64,000 nt of DNA from an uncultured Collinsella sp. (lineage in GTDB: Bacteria; Actinomycetota; Coriobacteriia; Coriobacteriales; Coriobacteriaceae): positions 124,001-188,000 of the forward strand of contig CATYVH010000001.1 of NCBI GenBank assembly GCA_958413765.1, written 5' to 3'. The position numbers and the translations under genes were made by a program. The notes beneath the pieces are model-generated. The model saw nothing but the letters and a program-made list of their open reading frames with translations, had not been told where the DNA came from and did no database searches. Of this stretch, positions 53,328 to 61,642 are shown one piece after another (position 1 is the first letter of the stretch; the number at the start of each line of letters is the position of its first letter).

Positions 53328-54998
53328 CTACTCTTTATGGCTGCCACCTCCCCGCTTGACCAGGAGCGCGACCACGATGAGCGCGGCTCCGGCGACCGCT
53401 GCGGCGGCCGCGGCGTACATTGCCATATCGCCAGTCGAGGGCATAAAGCCTCCGGTGGTAATGCTAGGGGGTGTGCCGGTGGGCGTGTTGATGAGCGACG
53501 CCTCCAGGCTGCCCGTCGACCCGTCCGCGCTGTCGGCGCGCAGGGGCGACTCGGCCGTGATGGTGAGTTTGGGCTTGGCGGCGGCCACCTGGTCGACGTC
53601 CAGGCCCTCGGCCTTGACCGTCACGGAGTGCGTGCCCTCAAAGGCGGTGTAGCCCTTGGGCGCCTTGAGCTCGCGGACCTCCAGCTTGCCCGAGTCCACG
53701 CCCGAGACGGTCACGCGGCCGTCCTCGCCCGTGGTGACGGTGGCCTTGCCCTCCGCATCCCACGTGCCGTCGGCCGACAGTGTGCGGCCGCGGTCGTCGG
53801 TAATACTCAGGACCGCCCCGGCAAGCGGCTTGTCGCCGTCGCTGCCGCGCTTGGTGAGCGCGAGATCCCAAGTGTAGGCGCACGCGTCATCGCTCGGCGT
53901 GCGGGTGAAGCCGGCGTCGCCGGACTGGTCGGCAAAGGGGGAGCGCGGGTAGCGCAGGTAGACCTCGTTGGGGTTGCCCTTCGCGATGCCGTGGTTGCAC
54001 GCGCTGTTGAGCGGCGCATTGTACACGGCGACCACGCGGGCGCCCGCGGTGAAGGCGTCGGCCCCGCCGAGCGCGGCGATCAGGTCGCCGGTGCGCACGG
54101 TGAAGGTCTTGCCGTCCGCCGCTACCTTGGTGGCGCACTGGGCCGTGATATCGGTCCAGCCCTTCGCGGGCTCGGTGCCGGCGCGGCCGTCCTTGTCGGC
54201 CGAGACGGCGTCGAAGCCGCCGTCCGCGCCCGCCGCCGCGTATACGCGCATGCTCGCGGCCACCTTGGAGGGGTCGAGCCCCGCGCTCATGGTGTCGACG
54301 AACCGCACCGCATAGGTGTCGTAGGCGGCAAGGCCCGCCGGGACCGTGGCAGAGAGGCGCCAGTACAGGTCGTCGGCGACCGTGGCGTCGGCGGCCTTCT
54401 GCCAGGCGGCGGTGCTGTCCTCCAGCACGTGCTTGGAGACCTTGGGCGTCGCCGCCTTGGGCTTGACGGTGACGGCGCTGCCGCCGACCAGAACCATGAT
54501 CGGCGCGGTGCCGGCCTCGCCCTGGGCGATGGCGTCGTCGTCGGCGACGATGAGCCAGTAGCCGCAGGGCAGCTCGGCCGCCGTGCCCGCGTTGAGGGCC
54601 GCGAGCTCGGCGCCAGAGCTCTGGAGGGAACGAGCGAGCTGCGCGCTCAGCGCGCTCGTAAGGTGGGAATCGGTGTTGAGCCACTCGGCAGCTTCCTGCG
54701 CGGTGGTCTGGGAATTGGGCATGCCGGCGCTGTGCAGCACAGGCAGCGCGGCGTCGCGCACGGCGTCGCTTGCCCAGGCGAGGTCGGTGGCGATCTTGGC
54801 GTCGCTGTCGCCGTCGACGACGTTGGCGCTAAAGATCTGGTAGGCGTCGTAGCTGCGCGCCACGGTGCCGCTCACCGTGATGGAACCGGTCGAGGTCGGC
54901 GCGGCCTGCGCGGATGCGGGGAACACAACCGCGCAGGTGCCGATCAGGAGGGTAAGCAGCGCAAACAAGATCGGGAAGGAGCAAACTTTCTTATTCAC
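53328..54998 (-). CDS. Second sortase-anchored pilin or basal subunit
   Basis: 556 residues from GTG 54998, with GGGAGG 9 nt before it and an 8-bp overlap with the adhesin 3' end. Signal peptide (FPILFALLTLLIGTCAVVFP). Domains resemble those of the neighbouring pilin, with an E-box-like KLEVRELKAP. Ends MPSTG, a variant sorting motif, then AAAAAAVAGAALIVVALLV and a short basic tail. A 108-bp gap separates it from the following pilin. Confidence 0.85.
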   Translation of the reverse strand: MNKKVCSFPILFALLTLLIGTCAVVFPASAQAAPTSTGSITVSGTVARSYDAYQIFSANVVDGDSDAKIATDLAWASDAVRDAALPVLHSAGMPNSQTTAQEAAEWLNTDSHLTSALSAQLARSLQSSGAELAALNAGTAAELPCGYWLIVADDDAIAQGEAGTAPIMVLVGGSAVTVKPKAATPKVSKHVLEDSTAAWQKAADATVADDLYWRLSATVPAGLAAYDTYAVRFVDTMSAGLDPSKVAASMRVYAAAGADGGFDAVSADKDGRAGTEPAKGWTDITAQCATKVAADGKTFTVRTGDLIAALGGADAFTAGARVVAVYNAPLNSACNHGIAKGNPNEVYLRYPRSPFADQSGDAGFTRTPSDDACAYTWDLALTKRGSDGDKPLAGAVLSITDDRGRTLSADGTWDAEGKATVTTGEDGRVTVSGVDSGKLEVRELKAPKGYTAFEGTHSVTVKAEGLDVDQVAAAKPKLTITAESPLRADSADGSTGSLEASLINTPTGTPPSITTGGFMPSTGDMAMYAAAAAAVAGAALIVVALLVKRGGGSHKE

Positions 54999-57900
54999 GA
55001 CGCTTACCTCCCTTCGCATTCGCCTTGCGACGAATGTGCATCCAGGCCGCAGCAGCGCAAAGCACCACCGCGCCGGCAAGGTACGTCAGAGTGACGCCCG
55101 ACATACCAGAAAGGGGCAAAGAGGTGGAGTAGGTGTTGGTGAAGGTGGGGGTGGAACTTTCAGTGAGTTCGCGGCCCGTGTCGTTGGTCACTGGCTTGCC
55201 ATCACGATCCTGAATCTGCTTGTAGGTCGCAGTGACGTCGATATGGTGGTTAGAGTCGTCAGTCGCGTTAACCGTAATCTGATAGACCGACTTGTCGTAC
55301 GTATAGTGCGAGAACAGCGAACCGTCGTCTTTCTCGCGCACGTAGTACGTGAAGGTCTTGGAAGCACCACGGCCAGCGGGGCCAGACGCGAGCTGGTCGA
55401 GTTGATCGAGTTTGTAATCAATCTTGTCGAAGCTCAGGGTCTGGGACTTGTCGCCGTCGGCAGTGGTGGACTTGCTGCTAACGATATCCGTAAAATCTGT
55501 GTCGGTCGCAAGCTGGAGCGTGAACTCCTTCATCTCGCCACCCTCAACGACCTTAGTCGCCATAGGCGTCCAGGAGCCCTTCGAGTCGTACGGAGTGAAC
55601 TTGTTAGTGAAAGTCGTGGAGTCACCCTCACAGATAATTGGATAATAGTCTCCACTCTTCTGCACCTTGCTCCTCGCTTTTACGTTCTCCCACTTCCCAG
55701 ACGACTCGCGGAATTCGTACTTGGTTACACCGACGTTTTTAATCGTGTAGTTATGGATGTAAAGATCCTTCAGTTGGCTTGAGTTTTCTTTACTCGGAAC
55801 AGACATGAGCAAGGTCTTGGTATCTTCGGCCGTCACCACAATCTTATACACGCTGGAGTCGTACGTGATGCCAGAATCACCACCGGGGTCTTCGACCAAG
55901 TAGTATGTGATTTCGTTACCCGCGCCACTCGATGCGAATTGTTCACCAAGGTCAAACGTAATGCTGCCTTCTGCATCATTTGCTGCTGTTCCAACCTCGG
56001 TGCAAACGTCGCGATTGAATGTCGTGCCAGCTGTCGTGCCAGCCAAAGGGTCGTCTGAATCCTTGCGATACACCGTAAAGGAGAACTCCCCATCATTGAG
56101 CTTGCGGCCTTCCAGCTTCTTGGTCGCCTTGAGCTTGAGGCTCGGATAGACATACGTGTCCTCAGGCGCGCCCATGTACAGGTCGCCGTTCGACATGATG
56201 CCGCCGCCATGGTTCCAGGAATAATTGCCCGTGATAAACGTCGCGCCCGCCTCTAGCGCAGCCTTTCGCGCATTGATCGCCTCGGGGTCTTGAGCCTTAA
56301 CATCCGAACTCAGGCCGATGCTTTTATATACCTGCACGCCACCGTTAGCGGGGATAGTAATGGCTTTCTGGAGCTCTAAGCTTCCCCGATACTTAGCATC
56401 GCCGCCGCCAAGCATTTTGCCAATCACCGCCGCGATCGGAGTCGTATGACCCTCCGCCGCAAGGAAGAAGTCCGCGTGGCCGTTTTCGCGAAACACTTCG
56501 GCATTGTAGGCGTCGGAGTCCTGGTCCTTACCGTGACCACCGCCGGAAAGATGGGGGGTGCCGTTATTGCCTGTATTACTCACGGATTCGTAGTCGTTCG
56601 CGTTTTGCTCATTTCCGGCAGAAGTATTACCGAAAATCGCCGTGCCGTCGGTGCCTGTCACCAAAGTCTTACCCGTCGGGCAAACCGCAACGCCGCCACC
56701 GTAGCCACCGGCCTCATTGCTGCTTATATAGGAGTTATAGACAAATAGCCTACCAGCATTAGACGCGACCTTAGAATCGCCCTGGACGAAGATGCCGCCT
56801 CCACCCCAGTCAAAGCGAGACATGCAGTGGTTATTAGTGATATAGACTGGATTTGAATTTGACGTTCCTTTTATCATCGCGTCAACCATCTGGCCCACGC
56901 GAATGCCGGCACCCTCAGAGCGAAAACTCACGTTAGAGGCAATAGTTCCCCCCGTAATGTTGAGCCATGCCATTGTCTTGCGCGAGCTCGCCCCTTGGTG
57001 TTCGATGTCGGTCACATAGACGCCGCCGCCGGCTTCCTCAGAATAGTTGCCCGTGATCTGGCCGCCCGAAATGGTGACATGAGTACCGTTTTTAGCGGCA
57101 AGTCCAGCACCGCCATGATCGCCATTACCATCGTTACCACAGTAATTGGCATATTTATTGTTAGTAATGTAGCCACCAGAAACAGTAACGCTGCCGCCTT
57201 CGGCCATGATGCCGCCGCCGAAACCAACACCAGTAGCAAGCGTGCTGTTGCCGGAGATTACGCCATTAGTTATGTTGACCGTGGAGTCTTTAGCATACAC
57301 ACCACCGCCACTAGGAGCACTGTTGCCGGCAATTACGCCACCGGAAACCTCGAGGGTCGAATTACCGTGTATTTCAATTCCGCCGCCCGCACCCGAGCCA
57401 GAAGCTCCACACACATAGCCGCCGCGCATGTTGACGGTAGAGCCGTTCTCGGCATAGACCAAGCTGCTAACGCTGCCGCCTTGTTTTTGCGTGATCACGC
57501 CGCTCACAAGGTTAAACGTGCCGCCCTTGCCGTTGTTGTTATATAGATTGATGAGCTTTAGATTTGCGTTGCCTCCGCACGCCACGATGGCGCCTTTAAT
57601 CTCAACGTCATGTTTGACAAGTGTCTCGGTTGTGCCTGTTCCGCTCGGGGACGATTCGGTCACGTAGTAGGTAAGATTAGATGGAATGTTATCGTTATCG
57701 TAAGTCAGTTCGGCATTCTTGCCATAATTGGCGGCATTCTTGTCATAATTATCGGCATTCAGGCTCTGTCCCTGATCAGCTAGCTGCTGGCCCTCGCTGA
57801 CCGTCTCACCCACCTGTGCAGAATCCCTAATTGTAAGTGACGCACCACCGGCAACATTGAATAACGGCTTGTCGGCGCTCGAGTGCTTAATCTTATGACC

Positions 57901-58431
57901 ACTTAGGTCAAGGGTGATATTGCTGCCGCCTTTGTTAAGTGTGATTTCACCAGGAAAGTCAATATCAGCCGCAAGCGTAAAGCTGGCGGTTTGATTTTCC
58001 TCAACGCCTAGAAGCTTTCCCTGCAAGTCACCGGCATTCTTGATGTCCGTGGCTGTCTCTTCGCTCGCCACAGCCTCCTCGGCTGACGAACCAGCGCCAT
58101 CGTCGATCGCTTCATTTTCTTCTGCCTGCGACTCGTCCTTGGGCTGCTCCTCCTGCTGGATTTCGTCGTCGCCCGCAGCATCGTCACTATTCTGGTTTTC
58201 GGTATCCCCGTTGTTGGTGTTGCCTACATCAGTAGACTCACTTGAGGAACCCCCCCCCATCACAGTTTCCTCGGTAGAAACCGTCTGGGCATCGTTGGCA
58301 ATGGCCTGCGAGATCGGAGGCATGACGAGCGACAGTACCAGGCTCAAAACGGAGGCTCCGCACAAAACGCCTGCCAGCACACGGCGCGTCGCTTTATTAC
58401 TCTGCTTAGATTTGTCCGAATTCGCTTTCAT
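54991..58431 (-). CDS. Large beta-helix surface adhesin, pilus tip candidate
   Basis: 1146 residues. Signal peptide from residue 15 to about 50. An acidic Glu/Ser/Asp-rich stalk (about 50-130) contains a run of nine G's (58250-58258). Residues about 150-720 are Gly/Asn-rich turns typical of a right-handed parallel beta-helix (repeated GGGIE, GGGVYAKDS, GGAGLAAK). The last part has FctA-type pilin domains (LKATKKLEGRKLNDGEFSFT; ATKVVEGGEMKEFTLQL), LPLSG at residues about 1114-1118, a membrane helix and a basic tail. First gene of the pilin operon, hence tip adhesin candidate. Ligand unknown. Confidence 0.88.
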   Translation of the reverse strand: MKANSDKSKQSNKATRRVLAGVLCGASVLSLVLSLVMPPISQAIANDAQTVSTEETVMGGGSSSESTDVGNTNNGDTENQNSDDAAGDDEIQQEEQPKDESQAEENEAIDDGAGSSAEEAVASEETATDIKNAGDLQGKLLGVEENQTASFTLAADIDFPGEITLNKGGSNITLDLSGHKIKHSSADKPLFNVAGGASLTIRDSAQVGETVSEGQQLADQGQSLNADNYDKNAANYGKNAELTYDNDNIPSNLTYYVTESSPSGTGTTETLVKHDVEIKGAIVACGGNANLKLINLYNNNGKGGTFNLVSGVITQKQGGSVSSLVYAENGSTVNMRGGYVCGASGSGAGGGIEIHGNSTLEVSGGVIAGNSAPSGGGVYAKDSTVNITNGVISGNSTLATGVGFGGGIMAEGGSVTVSGGYITNNKYANYCGNDGNGDHGGAGLAAKNGTHVTISGGQITGNYSEEAGGGVYVTDIEHQGASSRKTMAWLNITGGTIASNVSFRSEGAGIRVGQMVDAMIKGTSNSNPVYITNNHCMSRFDWGGGGIFVQGDSKVASNAGRLFVYNSYISSNEAGGYGGGVAVCPTGKTLVTGTDGTAIFGNTSAGNEQNANDYESVSNTGNNGTPHLSGGGHGKDQDSDAYNAEVFRENGHADFFLAAEGHTTPIAAVIGKMLGGGDAKYRGSLELQKAITIPANGGVQVYKSIGLSSDVKAQDPEAINARKAALEAGATFITGNYSWNHGGGIMSNGDLYMGAPEDTYVYPSLKLKATKKLEGRKLNDGEFSFTVYRKDSDDPLAGTTAGTTFNRDVCTEVGTAANDAEGSITFDLGEQFASSGAGNEITYYLVEDPGGDSGITYDSSVYKIVVTAEDTKTLLMSVPSKENSSQLKDLYIHNYTIKNVGVTKYEFRESSGKWENVKARSKVQKSGDYYPIICEGDSTTFTNKFTPYDSKGSWTPMATKVVEGGEMKEFTLQLATDTDFTDIVSSKSTTADGDKSQTLSFDKIDYKLDQLDQLASGPAGRGASKTFTYYVREKDDGSLFSHYTYDKSVYQITVNATDDSNHHIDVTATYKQIQDRDGKPVTNDTGRELTESSTPTFTNTYSTSLPLSGMSGVTLTYLAGAVVLCAAAAWMHIRRKANAKGGKRRE
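58250..58258 (-). repeat. Nine-G tract in the adhesin 5' coding region
   Basis: Codons 58-61 of the adhesin (Met-Gly-Gly-Gly) form G9 on the coding strand. No comparable run is in the other pilin genes. Slippage by one base would stop the protein early. See findings. Confidence 0.85.
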
Positions 58432-58520
58432 CGATGTCTCCTCCCCAAGAGACCGCGATCTTGCTCTTTCACCATCAAACGTATCTGCGCAATCTGTAAT
58501 TGCGCTCGTTTAGTAATGCA

Positions 58521-58550
58521 ATTATAACAATTGTTTAAACATCTGAGCAA
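58521..58550 (-). promoter_or_regulatory. Promoter of the pilus operon
   Basis: Minus strand: TTGCTC (58545-58550), 18-bp spacer, TATAAT (58521-58526), about 90 bp before the adhesin ATG. The consensus -10 suggests strong basal transcription. Confidence 0.6.
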
Positions 58551-58935
58551 ATAAAACCGATAGTTTTGTAGTGAGTTCTCAATTCTCTTGACAATTGCTC
58601 GGATTTGCCTTCGTTTATTCGCTATCTATTTTTTGTTTCTGCTGGTAATTTAGTTGCGTATTATTTTTTAATGGCATTAGATTTATTTGCACAACATTTT
58701 GCTCAAGAGCAAACATCCTGTGAACGGTCGATAATTGACCATGAGCGGCAGGTCATTTACCGGGAGAAACACCCTACCAAACTGATGAGAATATCTTTAA
58801 CCCATCGGTGGTTAGAAGCGTAATGTTCTGACGACCATATTTGAATTTGCGCGCAGATTTTAGGTATCAATTCGCCCAAATCGCCTGAGGCCGGCGCAAA
58901 GGCGCCTGCCCCCTTTGTGGTAGTTCTCCCCCGCG
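58551..58935. other. AT-rich gap between adhesin promoter and HAD gene
   Basis: 385 bp, much lower in GC than the surroundings. A 72-codon plus-strand frame (58605-58823, TTG start) has a hydrophobic start but no ribosome site, so it is not called. A degenerate family A hairpin repeat lies at about 58892-58924. May represent the edge of the acquired pilus region. Confidence 0.4.
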
Positions 58936-59757
58936 CTACAGCAGATGTTCCTCAATAAAGATCGCGATGCCGTCTTTGTCGTTGCTGGCGGTTACAAAAT
59001 CGGCGGCGGCACGGGTGGCGTCGCTGCCGTTTGCCATGGCCACGCCCACGCCGGCGTCAGCCACCATGCAGGTGTCGTTATCGGCATCGCCAAACACGCA
59101 GATGTTCTGGAGCTCCATGCCGTTGAGCTCTGCCACGCGCACCAGGCCGCGCGTCTTGGACACGCGCGGATCCATGAACTCGTAGAGCCGCTGCGTGGTC
59201 TGCAGAGCCGCCGCCTTAACGGTGTTATCGGCAAACGTCGACGCCCGCTCAATCACCCGCGGCATTACCTCAGGCGCCATGGTAAACATCACCTTGGGCT
59301 GTGGCTCGCGCAAAAACTCGGCAAAATCGACCACCTGGTAGGGCACGCCGTCGACGCGCGACAGGTGCTCGACGCACGCGTTGCTCTCGGGCACGTAGAA
59401 CACGCCGTCTCGGGGGCAGACGGGCGTTGCCGGAAGGTCCGCCATGTGCTTGCAGATGCGCGCGATGGTCTCGCCCGACAGCGGATAGCTCAGCTCGTTG
59501 ATGTCGTGCGCGCGGTCGATGACCTCGGCACCACCGCAGCCCACGAGCACGTCCACCAAGCCTTCGATGCCCCAGAGCTCGTACATGGCCTCGGTCGCGT
59601 GGGCGTCGCGCCCGGTGCACAGGCCAAAGAGCACGCCGCACTCGCGCAGGGCGCGGATCGCCGCCACGGTGCGCGGGGACACCGTGTGCCGGCTCGTGAG
59701 CAGCGTACCGTCGATATCGCAGAACACGGCTTTGATGTGGCTGAAGGTGGCGTCCAT
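58936..59757 (-). CDS. HAD-superfamily (Cof-type) sugar phosphatase
   Basis: 273 residues. Motif I AVFCDIDGTLL, motif II-like LCTGRD, and motif IV FGDADNDTCMVADAGVGVAM; the C2B cap lies in between. Cof-type enzymes dephosphorylate sugar phosphates or nucleotides. ATG 59757 is chosen as homologous to family starts (MDATFSHIKAVFCD); a longer frame has no ribosome site. Confidence 0.92.
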   Translation of the reverse strand: MDATFSHIKAVFCDIDGTLLTSRHTVSPRTVAAIRALRECGVLFGLCTGRDAHATEAMYELWGIEGLVDVLVGCGGAEVIDRAHDINELSYPLSGETIARICKHMADLPATPVCPRDGVFYVPESNACVEHLSRVDGVPYQVVDFAEFLREPQPKVMFTMAPEVMPRVIERASTFADNTVKAAALQTTQRLYEFMDPRVSKTRGLVRVAELNGMELQNICVFGDADNDTCMVADAGVGVAMANGSDATRAAADFVTASNDKDGIAIFIEEHLL

Positions 59758-59850
59758 GGGGGCCTTTCTGAGTTGTGCGGCGGTGTGGGGTGTATTCGCA
59801 AACGGCGTACATGGTATACCAAGGCACAGGCGCGGCCCGTCAAAGCAAAA

Positions 59851-59966
59851 ACCACCACAAAGGTGCCTGGCCCCCTTTGTGGGGGAAGTGGCGTTTGTGG
59901 GCCAAACCATCACAACATTCGATGTTTTTCGGCAAAATCGCGATTTTCATCGAATGTTGTGATGGT
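59851..59966. repeat. Family A and family B hairpin repeats upstream of the HAD gene
   Basis: Family A at 59851-59884 (ACCACCACAAAGGTGCCTGG with a damaged right arm), family B at 59905-59966 (CATCACAACATTCGATG, arms as at 49612). They occur in the opposite order to the gatC-sortase copy. Right end touches the MFS stop codon, so B may act as its terminator. Confidence 0.65.
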
Positions 59967-59968
59967 CT

Positions 59969-61249
59969 TTACTGCCTTGCGGCACGATCAAAATGCCGGC
60001 GCCCAAACAGCAGCAACGCCGCGGGGACTGCCGTCACGACCATGCCTGCTCCGATGAGCGTCTGCTGCACGCCAAACGTCGCCGCCAGCCACGGAGCAAT
60101 CGCCAGCGGGGCCACGCCAGCGAACATATTGCCAAAGCCCATGACCGAATTGACGCGACCAAGCTGCTCGAGCGGCGCCGTCGTCTGCACGATGGTGTTG
60201 TGGAGCGGGTTGACGACACCCCAAGCTATGCCCAGGGCGACCTGACCGACAAGGGCCACACCCACGTACGGCGTCCCCACATAGAGCAGGCTTCCCAGGC
60301 CCACGGACATAAGTGCCACGAGCAGCGTTTTTAGGTTGACCAAGTGCGGCGGCAAGCGGAGCGCGAGCACGGCACCCAGTACCGCGCCCACGCCCGAGGC
60401 CGACGAGAGCCAGCCCATCCACTCAACGCCGACGCGTAGGACATCGCGATAGAAAAACGACTCGAGCGGATCGAAGGCTCCGTAGCCAAAGTTCGAAAGA
60501 AAAATGATGCAGAACAGCAGGGCGAGGACACTGTTGGTGAAGACTGTCTTGATGCTGGCTGCGAAGGTGGCGCGGGTGGATGTGCTGGGGTTGGAGCTTT
60601 GTCCCGCACGCTCCCCTTCCTCCGCCGAATCGGCATCCGCATCCCCGGCGACATGGCTGGTCTGCGGCCTAAAGCCCCAACCGGCGATGAGCGCCAGCAC
60701 GGTAAAGAGCATCATGAGAACAAACACCGCGCGCGACGACGCAGCAGCCGCGACAAAGCCACCCAGCGTGGGGCCAACGATGATACTCACGTTTGAAAAC
60801 ATGGCGATGGCGGAGTTGATGTCTTTGAGCTCGACAGGATCGTCGGTGAGGTAGGCCGGATAGGACGTGGCGATGGGCTGGGCGAATCCCATCACAAAGC
60901 CCAGAAACACCGCGCCGAGCAGGACGACGCCGGTCGCGCTACCAAAGGCGATGATTGCCGTGCCAGTTGCAAGAGCGCCGATGATGCTCAGCAAGAAATG
61001 GCGGCGCGGACCCCAGGCGTCGAGCGCAGCGCCACCCGCAAAGGATCCCAGGATCACGAAAACGTTCATAAACAGAACGGCCAGCGATGTCGCCACGACT
61101 GAGGCATCGTCTGCATAGGTGAGCGTTCCGATGACGCCGATAAAATAACTGGTCTGAAACCCGGTGTAGATGAGAAAGCGCATCGCCACCAGCCGCTTGG
61201 CCTGCACGGACAGCGATGATTGAGGCTTTGAGAAAAGAGATGCGAGCAT
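59969..61249 (-). CDS. Major facilitator superfamily transporter
   Basis: 426 residues with about 12 membrane helices. A-loop motif is weak (GGAALDAWGPRRHF at the 2-3 loop). Multidrug-like (MFS_1/MFS_3), with a charged central loop DADADSAEEGERAGQSS. Substrate unknown. ATG 61249 has AAGGAG 5 nt before it. Confidence 0.88.
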   Translation of the reverse strand: MLASLFSKPQSSLSVQAKRLVAMRFLIYTGFQTSYFIGVIGTLTYADDASVVATSLAVLFMNVFVILGSFAGGAALDAWGPRRHFLLSIIGALATGTAIIAFGSATGVVLLGAVFLGFVMGFAQPIATSYPAYLTDDPVELKDINSAIAMFSNVSIIVGPTLGGFVAAAASSRAVFVLMMLFTVLALIAGWGFRPQTSHVAGDADADSAEEGERAGQSSNPSTSTRATFAASIKTVFTNSVLALLFCIIFLSNFGYGAFDPLESFFYRDVLRVGVEWMGWLSSASGVGAVLGAVLALRLPPHLVNLKTLLVALMSVGLGSLLYVGTPYVGVALVGQVALGIAWGVVNPLHNTIVQTTAPLEQLGRVNSVMGFGNMFAGVAPLAIAPWLAATFGVQQTLIGAGMVVTAVPAALLLFGRRHFDRAARQ

Positions 61250-61642
61250 GGAGACTCCTTGTTTCATACGAATACGGGCGGTGGGCATTCGCCACCGTCT
61301 GTCAAATCAATCTATCCGCATGAAACATTAAGGACGCATCAGGACCCTTCTCTCCGTTTTTCGCCCGTCATGAACTACTTGGTAGATTGTAAGGCATGTC
61401 CCACACATCTACCAAAGCAAAAACCACCACAAAGGTGCCTGGCCCCTTTGTGGTGGAAATGACGTTTGCCCAGATAAAACCTGCCAAAACAAACCTGTCC
61501 CTTTTTGGCATGTTATGGCAGCGCAGCGAGCCGGTTCCAAGTGCCCCAGGTCGCCCCGAAAGAGGAGCGACGCGTACTTTGGTACGCGAGCGACGGCTTG
61601 AGGGGCGAGATGGGGTGCTTGGGGCCGGCGCAGCGTCGACCC
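61250..61642. other. Gap between MFS and moaC-mobB genes
   Basis: 393 bp without a gene. Family A hairpin repeat at 61423-61457 (intact arms, ACCACCACAAA...TTTGTGGTGG). A long compound hairpin at 61537-61622 lies downstream of moaC-mobB. The left part is the MFS upstream region. Confidence 0.5.
61537..61622 (-). other. 86-nt compound hairpin downstream of moaC-mobB
   Basis: Outer 12-bp stem CCAAGTGCCCCA/TGGGGTGCTTGG (with wobbles), then TCGCCCC/GGGGCGA, then an apical CGCGTAC-TTTG-GTACGCG. No T-tract on either side. Begins 20 bp after the moaC-mobB stop. Could be a structured 3' end or a repeat element. Confidence 0.5.

Noticed and set aside
58605..58823. 72-codon plus-strand frame in the AT-rich gap
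   Set aside because: TTG start without a ribosome site, no family features apart from a short hydrophobic stretch.
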